Source of the DNA: JAHBNG01 sp039028975
Lineage (GTDB): Bacteria; Chloroflexota; Anaerolineae; Caldilineales; Caldilineaceae
DNA: 64,000 bases
Assembly (NCBI GenBank): GCA_039028975.1
Contig: JBCCHB010000056.1
Span: forward strand, 27,878 to 91,877
Direction of reading: 5' to 3'
Within the stretch, counting starts at the first letter, position 1; each line of letters starts with the position of its first letter. Shown here one piece after another: positions 44,149 through 52,778 of the stretch. The position numbers were made by a program, and so were the translations under genes. The notes beneath the pieces were generated by a model that ran no database searches, was not told the origin of the DNA, and saw only the letters and a list, made by a program, of their open reading frames with translations.

Positions 44149-44517
44149 ATGATTAAAACAATACTTCTTATCGTTCTAGGACTATTCTTTGTTCTCAACG
44201 GTATCAATCACCTCTTCAACACAAAGACACTCGCAGAATATGCCCACAAACGCGAACTCTTTACATTCGGTATTTTCTCACCCGAGCTAATGGTTCAAAT
44301 CAGCGGTATCGCTTTAATCTTCGGCGGATTATCATTGATGACTGGTATCCTCAAGATCTATGGAATTATTGGGCTGTGTCTCTTCTTATTGGTAGCAAGC
44401 TTTACCATCCACAGCTTCTGGACTGAGGAAGACAATGAGGTACGGATGCTTGAAGCCATGAACTTCGCCAAAAATATAGCTATCCTCACCGAACTTGCCT
44501 ACATTGCTACGGCATGA
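44149..44517 (+). CDS. DoxX-like small membrane protein
   Basis: A 122-aa protein with four membrane helices. The start VLGLFFVLNGINHLFN and GIALIFGGLSLMTGI match the DoxX/DoxD-like family of small membrane proteins, often linked to redox or thiol stress. A good ribosome site (AAGGAGAGAGCA) precedes the ATG. It is a single gene; its function is not known in detail. Confidence 0.8.
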   Translation: MIKTILLIVLGLFFVLNGINHLFNTKTLAEYAHKRELFTFGIFSPELMVQISGIALIFGGLSLMTGILKIYGIIGLCLFLLVASFTIHSFWTEEDNEVRMLEAMNFAKNIAILTELAYIATA

Positions 44518-44590
44518 TTCTCGGTCAGTTCTTCCTCCTCGACCATTTCGTCCTCAAAGATAACAAGTCACAATTTTTTGCTTGGCTGAT

Positions 44591-44607
44591 ACGCTAGGGA
44601 GTAGCGT
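44591..44607. terminator. Short hairpin after DoxX-like gene
   Basis: ACGCTA and TAGCGT pair around GGGAG, 74 bases past the stop. A second small stem (CAGTCA/TGACTG) follows at about 44634-44654. Both are weak and lack a T-run; the termination role is tentative. Confidence 0.35.
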
Positions 44608-44867
44608 TCAGCTAGCTCATCGATATTAGGTGACAGTCATGCCCAAAGTGACTGCCGCCATTATTGTGACTTATTTTGCGGAACCGCCGCACCTCAGCAT
44701 TTCCTCAACGTTTCTCAGCAAAGTGCCCCGCCGCCCTGATACTCTATAGCCACAACAACATACCAAACGTAAGTTGACCTGTTGTTCAGGAATTTGGGCC
44801 CAGATTCCACCCCATCTCTAACGCTGTTTTGTAAGAACGATAGCGCGTAAAGGCATGGTCTGCTCGA

Positions 44868-44969
44868 CGGGAACGTGCACGTGTCGCTGGTCGAATTGCT
44901 CACATTCGCCCAGCGACGGGATTCCCAGACCAACGAGCTTCCTATTCACATACCAGGAGGTACGTTGAC
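44868..44969 (+). repeat. Conserved leader of 59-aa peptide gene, copy 1
   Basis: About 102 bases directly upstream of the peptide ATG match 46414-46514 closely (shared runs include CAGACCAACGAG and ACCAGGAGGTA). The leader and gene were duplicated together, and the TPR gene lies between the copies. The near-palindrome GGGATTCCC is present. It may hold a promoter or a structured leader. Confidence 0.75.
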
Positions 44970-45149
44970 ATGAGCAAGGTAAAGAATAAGGTCGTTTTGG
45001 CTGTAGCTGGGTTGGCATTGGCACTCATTATCGGTGCAACGAGCGATGGAATTGAACTCGGCACGAATGGAAAGCAAGCTTCTGAAGTTGCTCCAGTGGA
45101 AATGATGCAACTTGCTGCAGATTCAGAAGATGCGACTGGCGGTGGCTAA
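44970..45149 (+). CDS. 59-aa peptide (cassette copy 2, peptide a)
   Basis: The product starts MSKVKNKVVLAVAGLALAL: a basic N-terminus, a hydrophobic core of about 15 residues, then a mostly acidic tail with VEMMQLAADSEDATGGG at the end. AGGAGG stands ten bases before the ATG. It is below the usual length cut-off of gene finders. A close paralogue of the same length lies at 46515. Its stop is only 7 bases from the stop of the convergent TPR gene, the same arrangement as the 59-aa peptide of cassette 1. Candidate secreted pro-peptide or membrane effector; no RiPP enzymes are nearby. Confidence 0.78.
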   Translation: MSKVKNKVVLAVAGLALALIIGATSDGIELGTNGKQASEVAPVEMMQLAADSEDATGGG

Positions 45150-45156
45150 GTTATGT

Positions 45157-46356
45157 TTAGGTGGCGAGAGTATTCCCGTCACCTATCTCTGCCTCTTGGA
45201 TATGATTAAGTAATCTTTGGTACAAATACTGAGAAGTCTCTTGCTCATCCATTTGTGTAAACCAATAGAGACCTTTTTTCAGAACTTGAATAGCTTTACT
45301 ATACTTTTGCTGACGTAAATATGTTTCACCTAAGCCATCAATGGCATTGCATAAAGATCTGATATTTTTAATTTCTTCCCAGTGCTCTATGCTCATTTTA
45401 TATAAGCGCTCTGCTTGCTCCCATTCCTCTAAATCGAAATGAGCATTCCCTAGGTTTACACAAGTTCTGGCAAGATTCAGAGTATCTTGAACGCTGCCAA
45501 AGGTATTCCTCGCCTGGTGATACAACTCTATAGCATCGTGAGCTTTTCTAGACTCCCGATAGATATTACCTAGGTTTAATTTCGTCATCGCTTGATTGAT
45601 CGGATCATGTAATTGATCGAAAATTTCTAACGCTAAATTGTAACACTGTTCAGCCTCGTCAAATTTTTTTTGGGCTCGAAAAACTGGTCCCAAATTACGA
45701 TATCCCCATGCGATTCTACGCTTATCATTATCTGCTTGCCAGATATATAAAGATGAAGTTAAATAACCTTCTGCTGTTTGCCACTTTTGTTCATGGCGGG
45801 CAATCGACCCCAATATATAGAAACTGTTCGCTTGCTCTGCATCCTTCATCGAAAGCAATTCCAGAGCTGATTGTGCTAGCTCAAACGCCTTTTGATACCG
45901 CCCTTGTTGTTCGGCAACGAGACCAAGCCTGTTCAAAGCCTTTCCCTGACCGCGTAAATCTTTTGCTAGCTGACAACAATTTAGGCTTTTAGAGAAACTC
46001 GTTTGTGCAGTCTCAAAGTCACTTCTTAGAAATTCCAAATATCCCATTGCCAGATATACTTCGCCGCTTCCAAGATGGTCATTTTGTAATTCACCTATAG
46101 CGATGCCTTTCTCCAAATACGGAATCCAATCTCCTCGATGGCCCGCCATCTCCATTTTTGGCACCATCGTCAGCAACAATTCCCGAGTTTCGCTCCAAAG
46201 ATCGGGAAGCTCAAATGCATAGCTCAGTATGTTGAGGGCTCGGTCACACGCTTCATCGGAGATCTTGGCATATTGATCTTCTCCCTCGATCCTTTGACGG
46301 GCAACCTCTATGCTTCTGGCGATTAAATACTTAAATTCTTCCGGTGGTTTAGTCAT
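45157..46356 (-). CDS. TPR protein (cassette copy 2)
   Basis: A 399-aa helical protein with about seven TPR motifs (for example ALNRLGLVAEQQGRYQKAFE, MTKLNLGNIYRESRKAHDAI and TCVNLGNAHFDLEEWEQAE). It is homologous to the 426-aa protein at 24008 but lacks about 30 N-terminal residues of that protein. No membrane segment or enzyme motif. It lies downstream of the HTH-NB-ARC gene (same strand), with a peptide gene on the opposite strand on each side. A trans-acting sensor or peptide receptor for the STAND protein is the proposed role. Confidence 0.8.
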   Translation of the reverse strand: MTKPPEEFKYLIARSIEVARQRIEGEDQYAKISDEACDRALNILSYAFELPDLWSETRELLLTMVPKMEMAGHRGDWIPYLEKGIAIGELQNDHLGSGEVYLAMGYLEFLRSDFETAQTSFSKSLNCCQLAKDLRGQGKALNRLGLVAEQQGRYQKAFELAQSALELLSMKDAEQANSFYILGSIARHEQKWQTAEGYLTSSLYIWQADNDKRRIAWGYRNLGPVFRAQKKFDEAEQCYNLALEIFDQLHDPINQAMTKLNLGNIYRESRKAHDAIELYHQARNTFGSVQDTLNLARTCVNLGNAHFDLEEWEQAERLYKMSIEHWEEIKNIRSLCNAIDGLGETYLRQQKYSKAIQVLKKGLYWFTQMDEQETSQYLYQRLLNHIQEAEIGDGNTLAT

Positions 46357-46413
46357 TGGAGATACCTATAAGTTTATTTTGGCTCAACTGTGGCCGATGT
46401 GATTGAGGCTTAT

Positions 46414-46514
46414 CGGGAACAAGCGCGTATCGCTGGATGAATTGCTCACAATTGCCTAGTGACGGGATTTCCAGACCAACGAGTTTTCTATTCACTACCA
46501 GGAGGTATGTTGAT
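46414..46514 (+). repeat. Conserved leader of 59-aa peptide gene, copy 2
   Basis: Matches 44868-44969 with scattered changes up to the AGGAGG ribosome site. Here the leader lies 58 bases from the start of the divergent TPR gene, so the promoters of the peptide and TPR genes face each other. Confidence 0.75.
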
Positions 46515-46694
46515 ATGAGCAAGGTGAAGCGTAAGGTTGTTTTGGTTGTAGTTGGGTTGGCATTGGCACTCATGCTCGGTGCAGCCAGCAACGGAATTGA
46601 ATTCGGTACGAGTGGCGATCAGGCTTCTGATTTCGCCTCAACAGAAATGATGCAATTGGCTGCCGAACACGAAGATAGCACAGGTGGCGGCTAA
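46515..46694 (+). CDS. 59-aa peptide (cassette copy 2, peptide b)
   Basis: MSKVKRKVVLVVVGLALALM starts this paralogue of the 44970 peptide. Identity is high at both ends (MSKVK.KVVL; EMMQLAA.x.ED.TGGG) and lower in the middle (FGTSGDQASDF). The ATG at 46515 follows AGGAGG; a longer reading frame from 46437 is not supported. The differences between the two copies keep the frame and the charge pattern, which supports a real protein. It lies between the NB-ARC and TPR genes on the other strand. Confidence 0.78.
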   Translation: MSKVKRKVVLVVVGLALALMLGAASNGIEFGTSGDQASDFASTEMMQLAAEHEDSTGGG

Positions 46695-46905
46695 AGTGCC
46701 TTGGGCAGCGATAGGTTAATTGACTTACCGCTTTTCTATTGCCAGCTTCTGGTGCTCAGGCAACATTTTTTTTGAAGCAGTCGGAAAAGATTTCGAAACT
46801 GTAACCAAACAGAATGACTTTCCAGATAGCTTCGAAAGTGATTTATATCTTGACAGAGGGAGCATAGCCTCTGTCGTAAACTCGCAGGGCATACTTAAGC
46901 TCGAA

Positions 46906-48381
46906 CTATACAGACCTATTTTTTCCTCCTCCCTCTTCTCCATCCTCCTGCCCACTCACATCCCTCATCCACCCCAATACACGTTCATGCAGAAAGCTGC
47001 GGGTGAGGCTATGAATACTGTAGCGCCGTTCATTTAGCCCGCCTCGGGCGTCGACCAGATTGAGACGCACCAAGTGATTTAGCCCCATTCGGATATCGCC
47101 TACCGAGAGTTCGCCCACCTCGGCTAAGAAGTCAATGTCATCACCGCTGGGATTGCCCAGCGGCATCATCATTAGCGCCTTTTGGCTAAGTGAATCTAGG
47201 CTATGCCAGGCATTTTCATAAATATATCTGTAGAGGTTTTGGCTGCTATCGCTGCGGGCCGTAGAAATATCCTCTAGAATCTTGTCTAGAGGATAGATAT
47301 GGTTTTGCCCAACGACTAGGCGCAAGGCCAGGGGGTTGCCCCCGACTAGGCCAAAGATCGGCTGAATCTCCTCATCGCTAGACTCAGCCAACTCAGATAG
47401 ATTGCTCATTCTGGCCTCTTGGCGAATGAGTGCCAGAGAATCCTCTTCATTTAACTCCGGGATGGCAAAGTGAAAGACGGTGGTTCGGGCATAGAGGCTG
47501 GCGCGAGAGGTCAAGATGAACCGAGATGGATTGGTGAGCTTCTGAAGCGTAGGTAAGAGGGTCTCTACATCCACCAAGGTCTCCAAGTTGTCGATGACAA
47601 TTAGATGGGGCGTATCCTTCAAGAGGGTCTGCAACATGCGAAGTTGCTGTTCCATCGTAAGCTCAGATGCCTGATACTCTGGCAATAGCTGCTCTACAAG
47701 TTTTTCCACCAACGCTTCAGAGGTTAAGGCAGGTTCCGGTACTTCATCCATACCGCCCCCCAGATTCAAATGGCGCTGGCGTGCGCTAACCCAACCAATC
47801 TCATCAAAGATTCCTTGGTCTATTATAATCGTCAGTAACTTGTGGGCCACCGAGGTCTTTCCAATGCCCCCAATACCCTCAAGGGAGATAAACCAGGGTG
47901 GCTCTGTTGCCATAATTTTGGGTAACAGCGACTGCAGAAGCGACTCAACCCCGATGAGATTTTCATAGCTTGCCGCTTCTATTCTCTGATGTAATAGGGT
48001 CTTCTGGGCAGCCGAAGCTTGCTCTTCCTCATGTTCAAGAATATTCGCTAGCCGATCAATGGCCGTGCGTTGCATGGCATAGACTGTGCTTTCCGCTACA
48101 TTGTGTTTATTAGCCAGATTCTGAATCGAAAGGCTGTCCATAAAGCGAGCTTCCAATAGCTCTGCCTCTTTCCCGTAGGATTGATGCATTGAAGCAATGC
48201 CATTTCTTAATACGATGTTGGTTACTTGGCGCGGCATCAGCTTTTCTTCGCGCTGTACTTTGCGAAAGAGGTAGAGATTCGCCAGCGTATTATTCTCTTG
48301 ATCGGTGCTGTGCCACTCTTTTAGTGCTTGTCGGGTTCGGTCAGTAAATGAACTGGGGGCAGCTTCTGGTGTACATGCCAT
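46906..48381 (-). CDS. HTH-NB-ARC STAND protein (cassette copy 2)
   Basis: A 491-aa paralogue of 22480-23892. HTH at about 72-112 (LLEARFMDSLSIQNLANKHNV), P-loop GIGGIGKTS (169-177), Walker B LIVIDNLETL, RFILTSRA, and GGNPLALRLVVG; a winged-helix-like C-terminus ends in RYSIHSLTRSFLHER. The sequence is clearly related along its whole length, but not close, so the duplication is old or the copies came separately. A Gly/Glu-rich tail (QEDGEEGGGKN) is unique to this copy. It is divergent from the DJ-1-like gene and followed by the peptide and TPR genes. Confidence 0.85.
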   Translation of the reverse strand: MACTPEAAPSSFTDRTRQALKEWHSTDQENNTLANLYLFRKVQREEKLMPRQVTNIVLRNGIASMHQSYGKEAELLEARFMDSLSIQNLANKHNVAESTVYAMQRTAIDRLANILEHEEEQASAAQKTLLHQRIEAASYENLIGVESLLQSLLPKIMATEPPWFISLEGIGGIGKTSVAHKLLTIIIDQGIFDEIGWVSARQRHLNLGGGMDEVPEPALTSEALVEKLVEQLLPEYQASELTMEQQLRMLQTLLKDTPHLIVIDNLETLVDVETLLPTLQKLTNPSRFILTSRASLYARTTVFHFAIPELNEEDSLALIRQEARMSNLSELAESSDEEIQPIFGLVGGNPLALRLVVGQNHIYPLDKILEDISTARSDSSQNLYRYIYENAWHSLDSLSQKALMMMPLGNPSGDDIDFLAEVGELSVGDIRMGLNHLVRLNLVDARGGLNERRYSIHSLTRSFLHERVLGWMRDVSGQEDGEEGGGKNRSV

Positions 48382-48580
48382 AGGTCTATCCTTACTATGA
48401 TACTGGCTCTATTGGTGCTCCAAGAATCTCGGGACAACCTTGCTGAGCGTAACGTGGGAACTGAACATCGGCTTCTCTAAATATGGGTTACTGAGGTGAC
48501 CGTCACTTCGTTATTACGAGGCCGCTCAATGCTATATGTTTAGAATAACATAGCGCTAGTCGAAAAACTATGCCATTATC

Positions 48581-48624
48581 GGCTTGAAATAGGTTTGAAA
48601 TAGGTTTGAAATAGGTTTTGAATA
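48581..48624. promoter_or_regulatory. Four 11-bp direct repeats in divergent region
   Basis: GGCTTGAAATA, GGTTTGAAATA, GGTTTGAAATA and GGTTTTGAATA follow each other without gap at an exact 11-bp period. They lie 146 bases before the DJ-1-like gene and 200 bases before the HTH-NB-ARC gene. One-turn spacing puts all copies on one face of the helix, as in OmpR/PhoB or SARP operators. The equivalent region of cassette 1 has phased TATCCAAT repeats. Confidence 0.75.
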
Positions 48625-48769
48625 GGCTAGTAAGAAGTGTGCTCTAGAGGTTTTCAACAGCAAATTCGTAGGCACAAGGTTCTCTTTTCTGATAAGCTAT
48701 GGATAACAGAACTCAAATGAGTCTATCAGATATTTCCGTATCCTACATTATAGAAATGGACAAAAAATC

Positions 48770-49252
48770 ATGCTCAAAATGACGCAAACTGTTAAGAAAA
48801 AGGGTAGTATTACATTCATCCTGTGGGGGGAACACTTCGAAGAAGCAACAGCAGCAATCTTTGTGACGAAACTGCGTCAGGCTGGGCTATGTGTCAAACT
48901 CGTTGGACTTGCTGGGCAACGTCCGATTGGCAAAAATGGTTTGGCCTTGTATCCAGACATTACCCTGGGGGAGGCACTCACAATGGCCGAACAAGCCTCT
49001 TGTGTTGTCTTGCCCTGTGACGCGTCGACGCTGAAACATATTGAATCCGATCCGCGAATTCTCGACTTCTTCCAAAAATCCCGGGGGAACGATGCAAAGT
49101 TTGTTGTCTCCACCGCTGATTCAATCCAGAATACCCGCTTAGAGAAGCTATTGAGCTATGACGAGTCGCCATCAACGTATGGCACGACTGCTGATCTACT
49201 CATGTTTGCCGATAGTCTAGCCACTGGTCTGTCAAATGGGTATGGTCTTTAG
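48770..49252 (+). CDS. Degenerate DJ-1/PfpI-like protein (cassette copy 2)
   Basis: A 160-aa protein with ITFILWGEHFEEATAAIFV, LRQAGLCVKLVGLAGQ, GLALYPDITLGEALTM and SCVVLPCDAS; the order of motifs follows DJ-1/PfpI. The FEE acidic motif is kept, whereas the nucleophile elbow is replaced by KFVVSTADS, so Cys catalysis of the usual kind is unlikely; C83 in LPCD is shared with the paralogue at 21310. The start could be 48770 or 48779; neither has a clear ribosome site. The divergent position next to an HTH-NB-ARC gene repeats cassette 1. Confidence 0.75.
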   Translation: MLKMTQTVKKKGSITFILWGEHFEEATAAIFVTKLRQAGLCVKLVGLAGQRPIGKNGLALYPDITLGEALTMAEQASCVVLPCDASTLKHIESDPRILDFFQKSRGNDAKFVVSTADSIQNTRLEKLLSYDESPSTYGTTADLLMFADSLATGLSNGYGL

Positions 49253-49486
49253 TGCCATACCAAGAAAAATGCCAGATCGTGTAGACATCTCTTTGTTGTG
49301 TGAAACCCTACCATGAACGACAGACTTAAGTTGCATTGAACTATTGATTCTTCTGGATAAGCGTAACACGAAAAGCGAGGGAACTTCTCGTGCTTTGCAT
49401 ATCTATAGACGCACTTTGGTCGTAAAACCTTTCACTACAATTTTCGGGCATAGTCGTGGATTCGTCTCATCACTACCGAATATGAT

Positions 49487-52400
49487 TTACTGTGGTCCAG
49501 GCGTATCCGGTCCGCTCTCTGGTAACTCGGGGACGAAAATGTAATCTTCCGGAATCTCACCTGTTAGACTATTCATAAATGCAACCAAATCAGAAATTTC
49601 GTCTTCGTCCAACGTTTTCCCCAACTGATAGCGTGCCATGATGCGTGTTGTCTCTTCTAATGTGGCAATGCTGCCGTCATGTAGATAAGGACCTGTTTTG
49701 GCAATGTTGCGTAAACTTTGTACCTTGAAAACATATCGATCTGATTCAATGCCTGTAACCCCTGCGACGCCCAGATCCTCTGTGGGGTAAGGCTCCATCT
49801 CGCCAAGCTTGGAAAATGTTTCTCCCCCCAAATTCGCACCATAGTGGCAGAAATCACAACCTGTATTGACAAAGGTTGACAAACCGCGTTTTTCGACTTC
49901 GGTCAGGGCCGTTTCATCGCCATTCAGAAAATCATCAAAACGATCTCTCGTGATGAGACGACGTTCAAATGCACCGATAGCAATGCCTACATTCCTAAAG
50001 TTGACGGGATCTTCATCATCAGGAAATGCGGCCGCAAATAGAGGTGCATAGCCAGGAATAGAACCCAAAATCTCCTCTGCGTACCCGGGGTCTGGCATGC
50101 CCATCTCTTCCGGGTTTGTAATGGGGCCTAGCGCTTGATCCTCGACAGTTTCGGCCCGCCCATCCCACAACTGGGCCACGTGCAGCGCACCATTATAGAC
50201 AGATGGGGCGTTGCGTTTGCCAAATGTTCCTTTTGGCGTAAAGGAGCGGGGTAAGCCATCTACACCATAGCGGTCCAGCGGATGGCATGAGTTGCAGCTT
50301 GTGTCTTGGCGAAGTGACATGCGCGGTTCATAGTAGAGAATACGACCCAATGTGATCAACTCCTCTGTCAGTTCGTAGGCATGGGGTGTCGCTTCGCTTG
50401 GCAAAGGTTCAAACGATGTTAGCATCCGTTGGGTTATGACAGGCGAATTAGTGGATTCAGTGTCACCTGTCTCTAAATCGCCTGCTACATCATTCGTTGT
50501 GCTATCCGCTGCGGTGCTTTGACTACTGCCGCCTTCTGACACAGGTGACTCATTTTCCGTGCTTTCACCGGCCAATAGAGCTGCCATGGAAGGAACGGCC
50601 GGCCTCTCTCCAAAACCATAGCGGAGAAGATAGTCATGGTTGTTCAGTCGCCCGTGGCAGGCAACACAGCCTGCCCCCCGTCCTTCACTGGAGATCGTCA
50701 CGCCATTCTCTTGGGAGCTGTCTTCATTCCCCAAAAGCCAGAACCAGTCATTGGCGCTGGGATTAAATCCTTCAACCTTATACATCAACGTTAGGTGATC
50801 CAAAGGTCCCGGATCGGCGATCTCTTTATTGCTATAATTTTCCTTAATGATAATACTGCCCAGAGGAAGTATGCCGTCGAAGTCTGACTGAGCAGCGGCA
50901 TCTAAGGCGATGTTATTCACATAGAGGCGGACCACATTTCCATGGGGCGTGCCACTTTCTAGATACCCACTAAAATCGTTCCAGTCGTCTTGGGGCCATG
51001 TACCCCATTCCTGATAAGGACTTTGAGTCAGGATGTAGTTCATAATGGCCATTCCATCTGGTTCGGGCATACCATCTGCCACAATAATGTTGGGTTCGAC
51101 CATTTCTGTACGAATAAACTCGGCCAGCCCCAATGTCTCTAAATATGAATCGTAGCCCATGGTGGCTAAAAAGCCGATACGAGCTTCATCAATCACTTTT
51201 CCACCCGCAGGAAAGTAACCAACCTGAGTGACCTCTTCACTGACGTGGCTTAGGTAAAAATTAAGAAAACCACTGACCTGCGGCTTGGTCCGTAACGTCT
51301 CACTGTCCGCATAGAGAAAGAGTGGGCGGGTTAGCGGATACCCATCGGTGCTGACTGTTTCAACCGTGGGGGTTGTCCCGTCGATGCTCAGCAGGCTTAA
51401 CTGCTCTAAGTTATTTTGATAGAAGGCATAGCTGACAATGCCGATGCCAAAGATGTCAAAGGCCACACCCTCGGCTAGGCTGGCTTGATCAGCAAAAAAG
51501 GTGGCGTTCGGCGCATTAAGAAGTGAATCGGGATCGCCATCAAAGAGAGAGTCGACAAAGAAGCTAAATGTAGCCGTATCTGGTGCTGGCAGGTAGTGTT
51601 CAATCGGGGCATTGGGCCAGCTTGGATCAACATCGGACCACAATTCAGCAGTTAATAACATCGTCAATTCTTCTTGGGACACCTGCTGCACAAAGGTGCT
51701 GCTGGGGTTGACAACTACAGCAAGTGCATCCATGCCAACGCTAAATTCGACAGGCTCTCGCTCCATTTCCTGGCAGGCCGCAAGCTCTATACCATTCATG
51801 GGGCGGCTGGCTGTGGCAATATCGGTGTGAGCCAAATCACAGAAGTGTTCAAATCCCTCAAGTGTGCCAATTCCCTCATGGTTAATATTTCCGATAAAGC
51901 CATCCTCATAGAACCGGCGCACCATGCGCTCTGTGAGGGGAAAGAGCGTGCTACTACCCGCCACCATCACCTCGCCTTCTAGATCAAGTGGCTCTATGGC
52001 AGGTAAGTCGATATCGCCATCGTCAAGAATAAACAATTCGTCTGGTGATCTGTTTTCTGCTGTCGTACCAACCGTATCGGGCTGCCAGTAGAGCAAGAAG
52101 GCCACCAAATCTTTGATCTGATCGTCACTCAACATCTCACCAAAATCCTGGGGCATAATGCTGGTAGGGCAAGGACCATTGGGGCAGGCTTTGGAGATGT
52201 ATGCGTTGGGATCGAGGATCGACTGACGGACAAAGGCCTCTGGGCTGTCCACCCCTGTGTAGCGGGCTAATTCTGCTGCCCGGCTGCGTAAATTAGTATG
52301 GTCTGCACCAATCTTGCCGTTGGCACCAGGCACTCCGTCAAAGGTATGACAAAAGAAGCAGCCCCCTTCACCCAGATAGATGGTCTTGCCAGCTTCTGGG

Positions 52401-52735
52401 TCGCCCTCCAGCGGAACAGTCAATTGCTCTTCTTGTGAAGCGCTTACGTTTTGGGTGCTGGCTATGGCTAAATATAGCTCCTTGTCCACCGCGGTTTGGT
52501 GCCCTGATCTGTTTTTGTCGCTGATGGCTTCCTGGCTTCTTCCACGTTTGGGCTCCTCTTGAGCTGTTGTGGTAGGGTTACTACCGACGGCTATTGCATC
52601 CTCAGCCGGTTCCTCCAGAGGGTTTGGGGTACCCTCGACAGCCTCGTCTCTGTTTCCCCTGCAAGCCGCAAAGGCCAGAACAATAATGGCGATGAAACCC
52701 ATCGCATAAGCAAGTCGCATTTTGTTCGTGAACAT
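49487..52735 (-). CDS. Cytochrome c / PstS-like / cytochrome c / MauG-type peroxidase fusion
   Basis: A 1082-aa lipoprotein-like protein (MFTNKMRLAY start with GGAG upstream; FAAC near residue 24). Order: class I cytochrome c with CFFCH at 126-130 and the IMPQDF Met ligand; a phosphate-binding (PstS-like) domain from VMVAGSSTLFPLTERMV to about residue 540; a cytochrome-like segment with CVACH near 690; then a di-haem CcpA/MauG-type peroxidase with CNSCH near 813, GPITNPEEMGM and CDFCH near 959. MauG-family enzymes reduce H2O2 or oxidise protein substrates. Fusion with a substrate-binding domain is unusual. It is the last gene of a four-gene operon, 43 bases after the globin-cyclase gene. Confidence 0.85.
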   Translation of the reverse strand: MFTNKMRLAYAMGFIAIIVLAFAACRGNRDEAVEGTPNPLEEPAEDAIAVGSNPTTTAQEEPKRGRSQEAISDKNRSGHQTAVDKELYLAIASTQNVSASQEEQLTVPLEGDPEAGKTIYLGEGGCFFCHTFDGVPGANGKIGADHTNLRSRAAELARYTGVDSPEAFVRQSILDPNAYISKACPNGPCPTSIMPQDFGEMLSDDQIKDLVAFLLYWQPDTVGTTAENRSPDELFILDDGDIDLPAIEPLDLEGEVMVAGSSTLFPLTERMVRRFYEDGFIGNINHEGIGTLEGFEHFCDLAHTDIATASRPMNGIELAACQEMEREPVEFSVGMDALAVVVNPSSTFVQQVSQEELTMLLTAELWSDVDPSWPNAPIEHYLPAPDTATFSFFVDSLFDGDPDSLLNAPNATFFADQASLAEGVAFDIFGIGIVSYAFYQNNLEQLSLLSIDGTTPTVETVSTDGYPLTRPLFLYADSETLRTKPQVSGFLNFYLSHVSEEVTQVGYFPAGGKVIDEARIGFLATMGYDSYLETLGLAEFIRTEMVEPNIIVADGMPEPDGMAIMNYILTQSPYQEWGTWPQDDWNDFSGYLESGTPHGNVVRLYVNNIALDAAAQSDFDGILPLGSIIIKENYSNKEIADPGPLDHLTLMYKVEGFNPSANDWFWLLGNEDSSQENGVTISSEGRGAGCVACHGRLNNHDYLLRYGFGERPAVPSMAALLAGESTENESPVSEGGSSQSTAADSTTNDVAGDLETGDTESTNSPVITQRMLTSFEPLPSEATPHAYELTEELITLGRILYYEPRMSLRQDTSCNSCHPLDRYGVDGLPRSFTPKGTFGKRNAPSVYNGALHVAQLWDGRAETVEDQALGPITNPEEMGMPDPGYAEEILGSIPGYAPLFAAAFPDDEDPVNFRNVGIAIGAFERRLITRDRFDDFLNGDETALTEVEKRGLSTFVNTGCDFCHYGANLGGETFSKLGEMEPYPTEDLGVAGVTGIESDRYVFKVQSLRNIAKTGPYLHDGSIATLEETTRIMARYQLGKTLDEDEISDLVAFMNSLTGEIPEDYIFVPELPESGPDTPGPQ

Positions 52736-52778
52736 ATAGACTCCAGTAGCATCTATAGCCAATTATCCCGCTATATAT

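Noticed and set aside
44970..46694. RiPP precursor peptides
   Set aside because: The C-terminal GGG suggested a leader motif, but it is at the very end rather than before a core, and no maturation enzyme or peptidase transporter is nearby.
46720..47037. Plus-strand 105-codon frame after peptide b
   Set aside because: Its second half is antisense to the C-terminus of the NB-ARC protein, and it has no ribosome site; unlike the 59-aa genes it has no paralogue.
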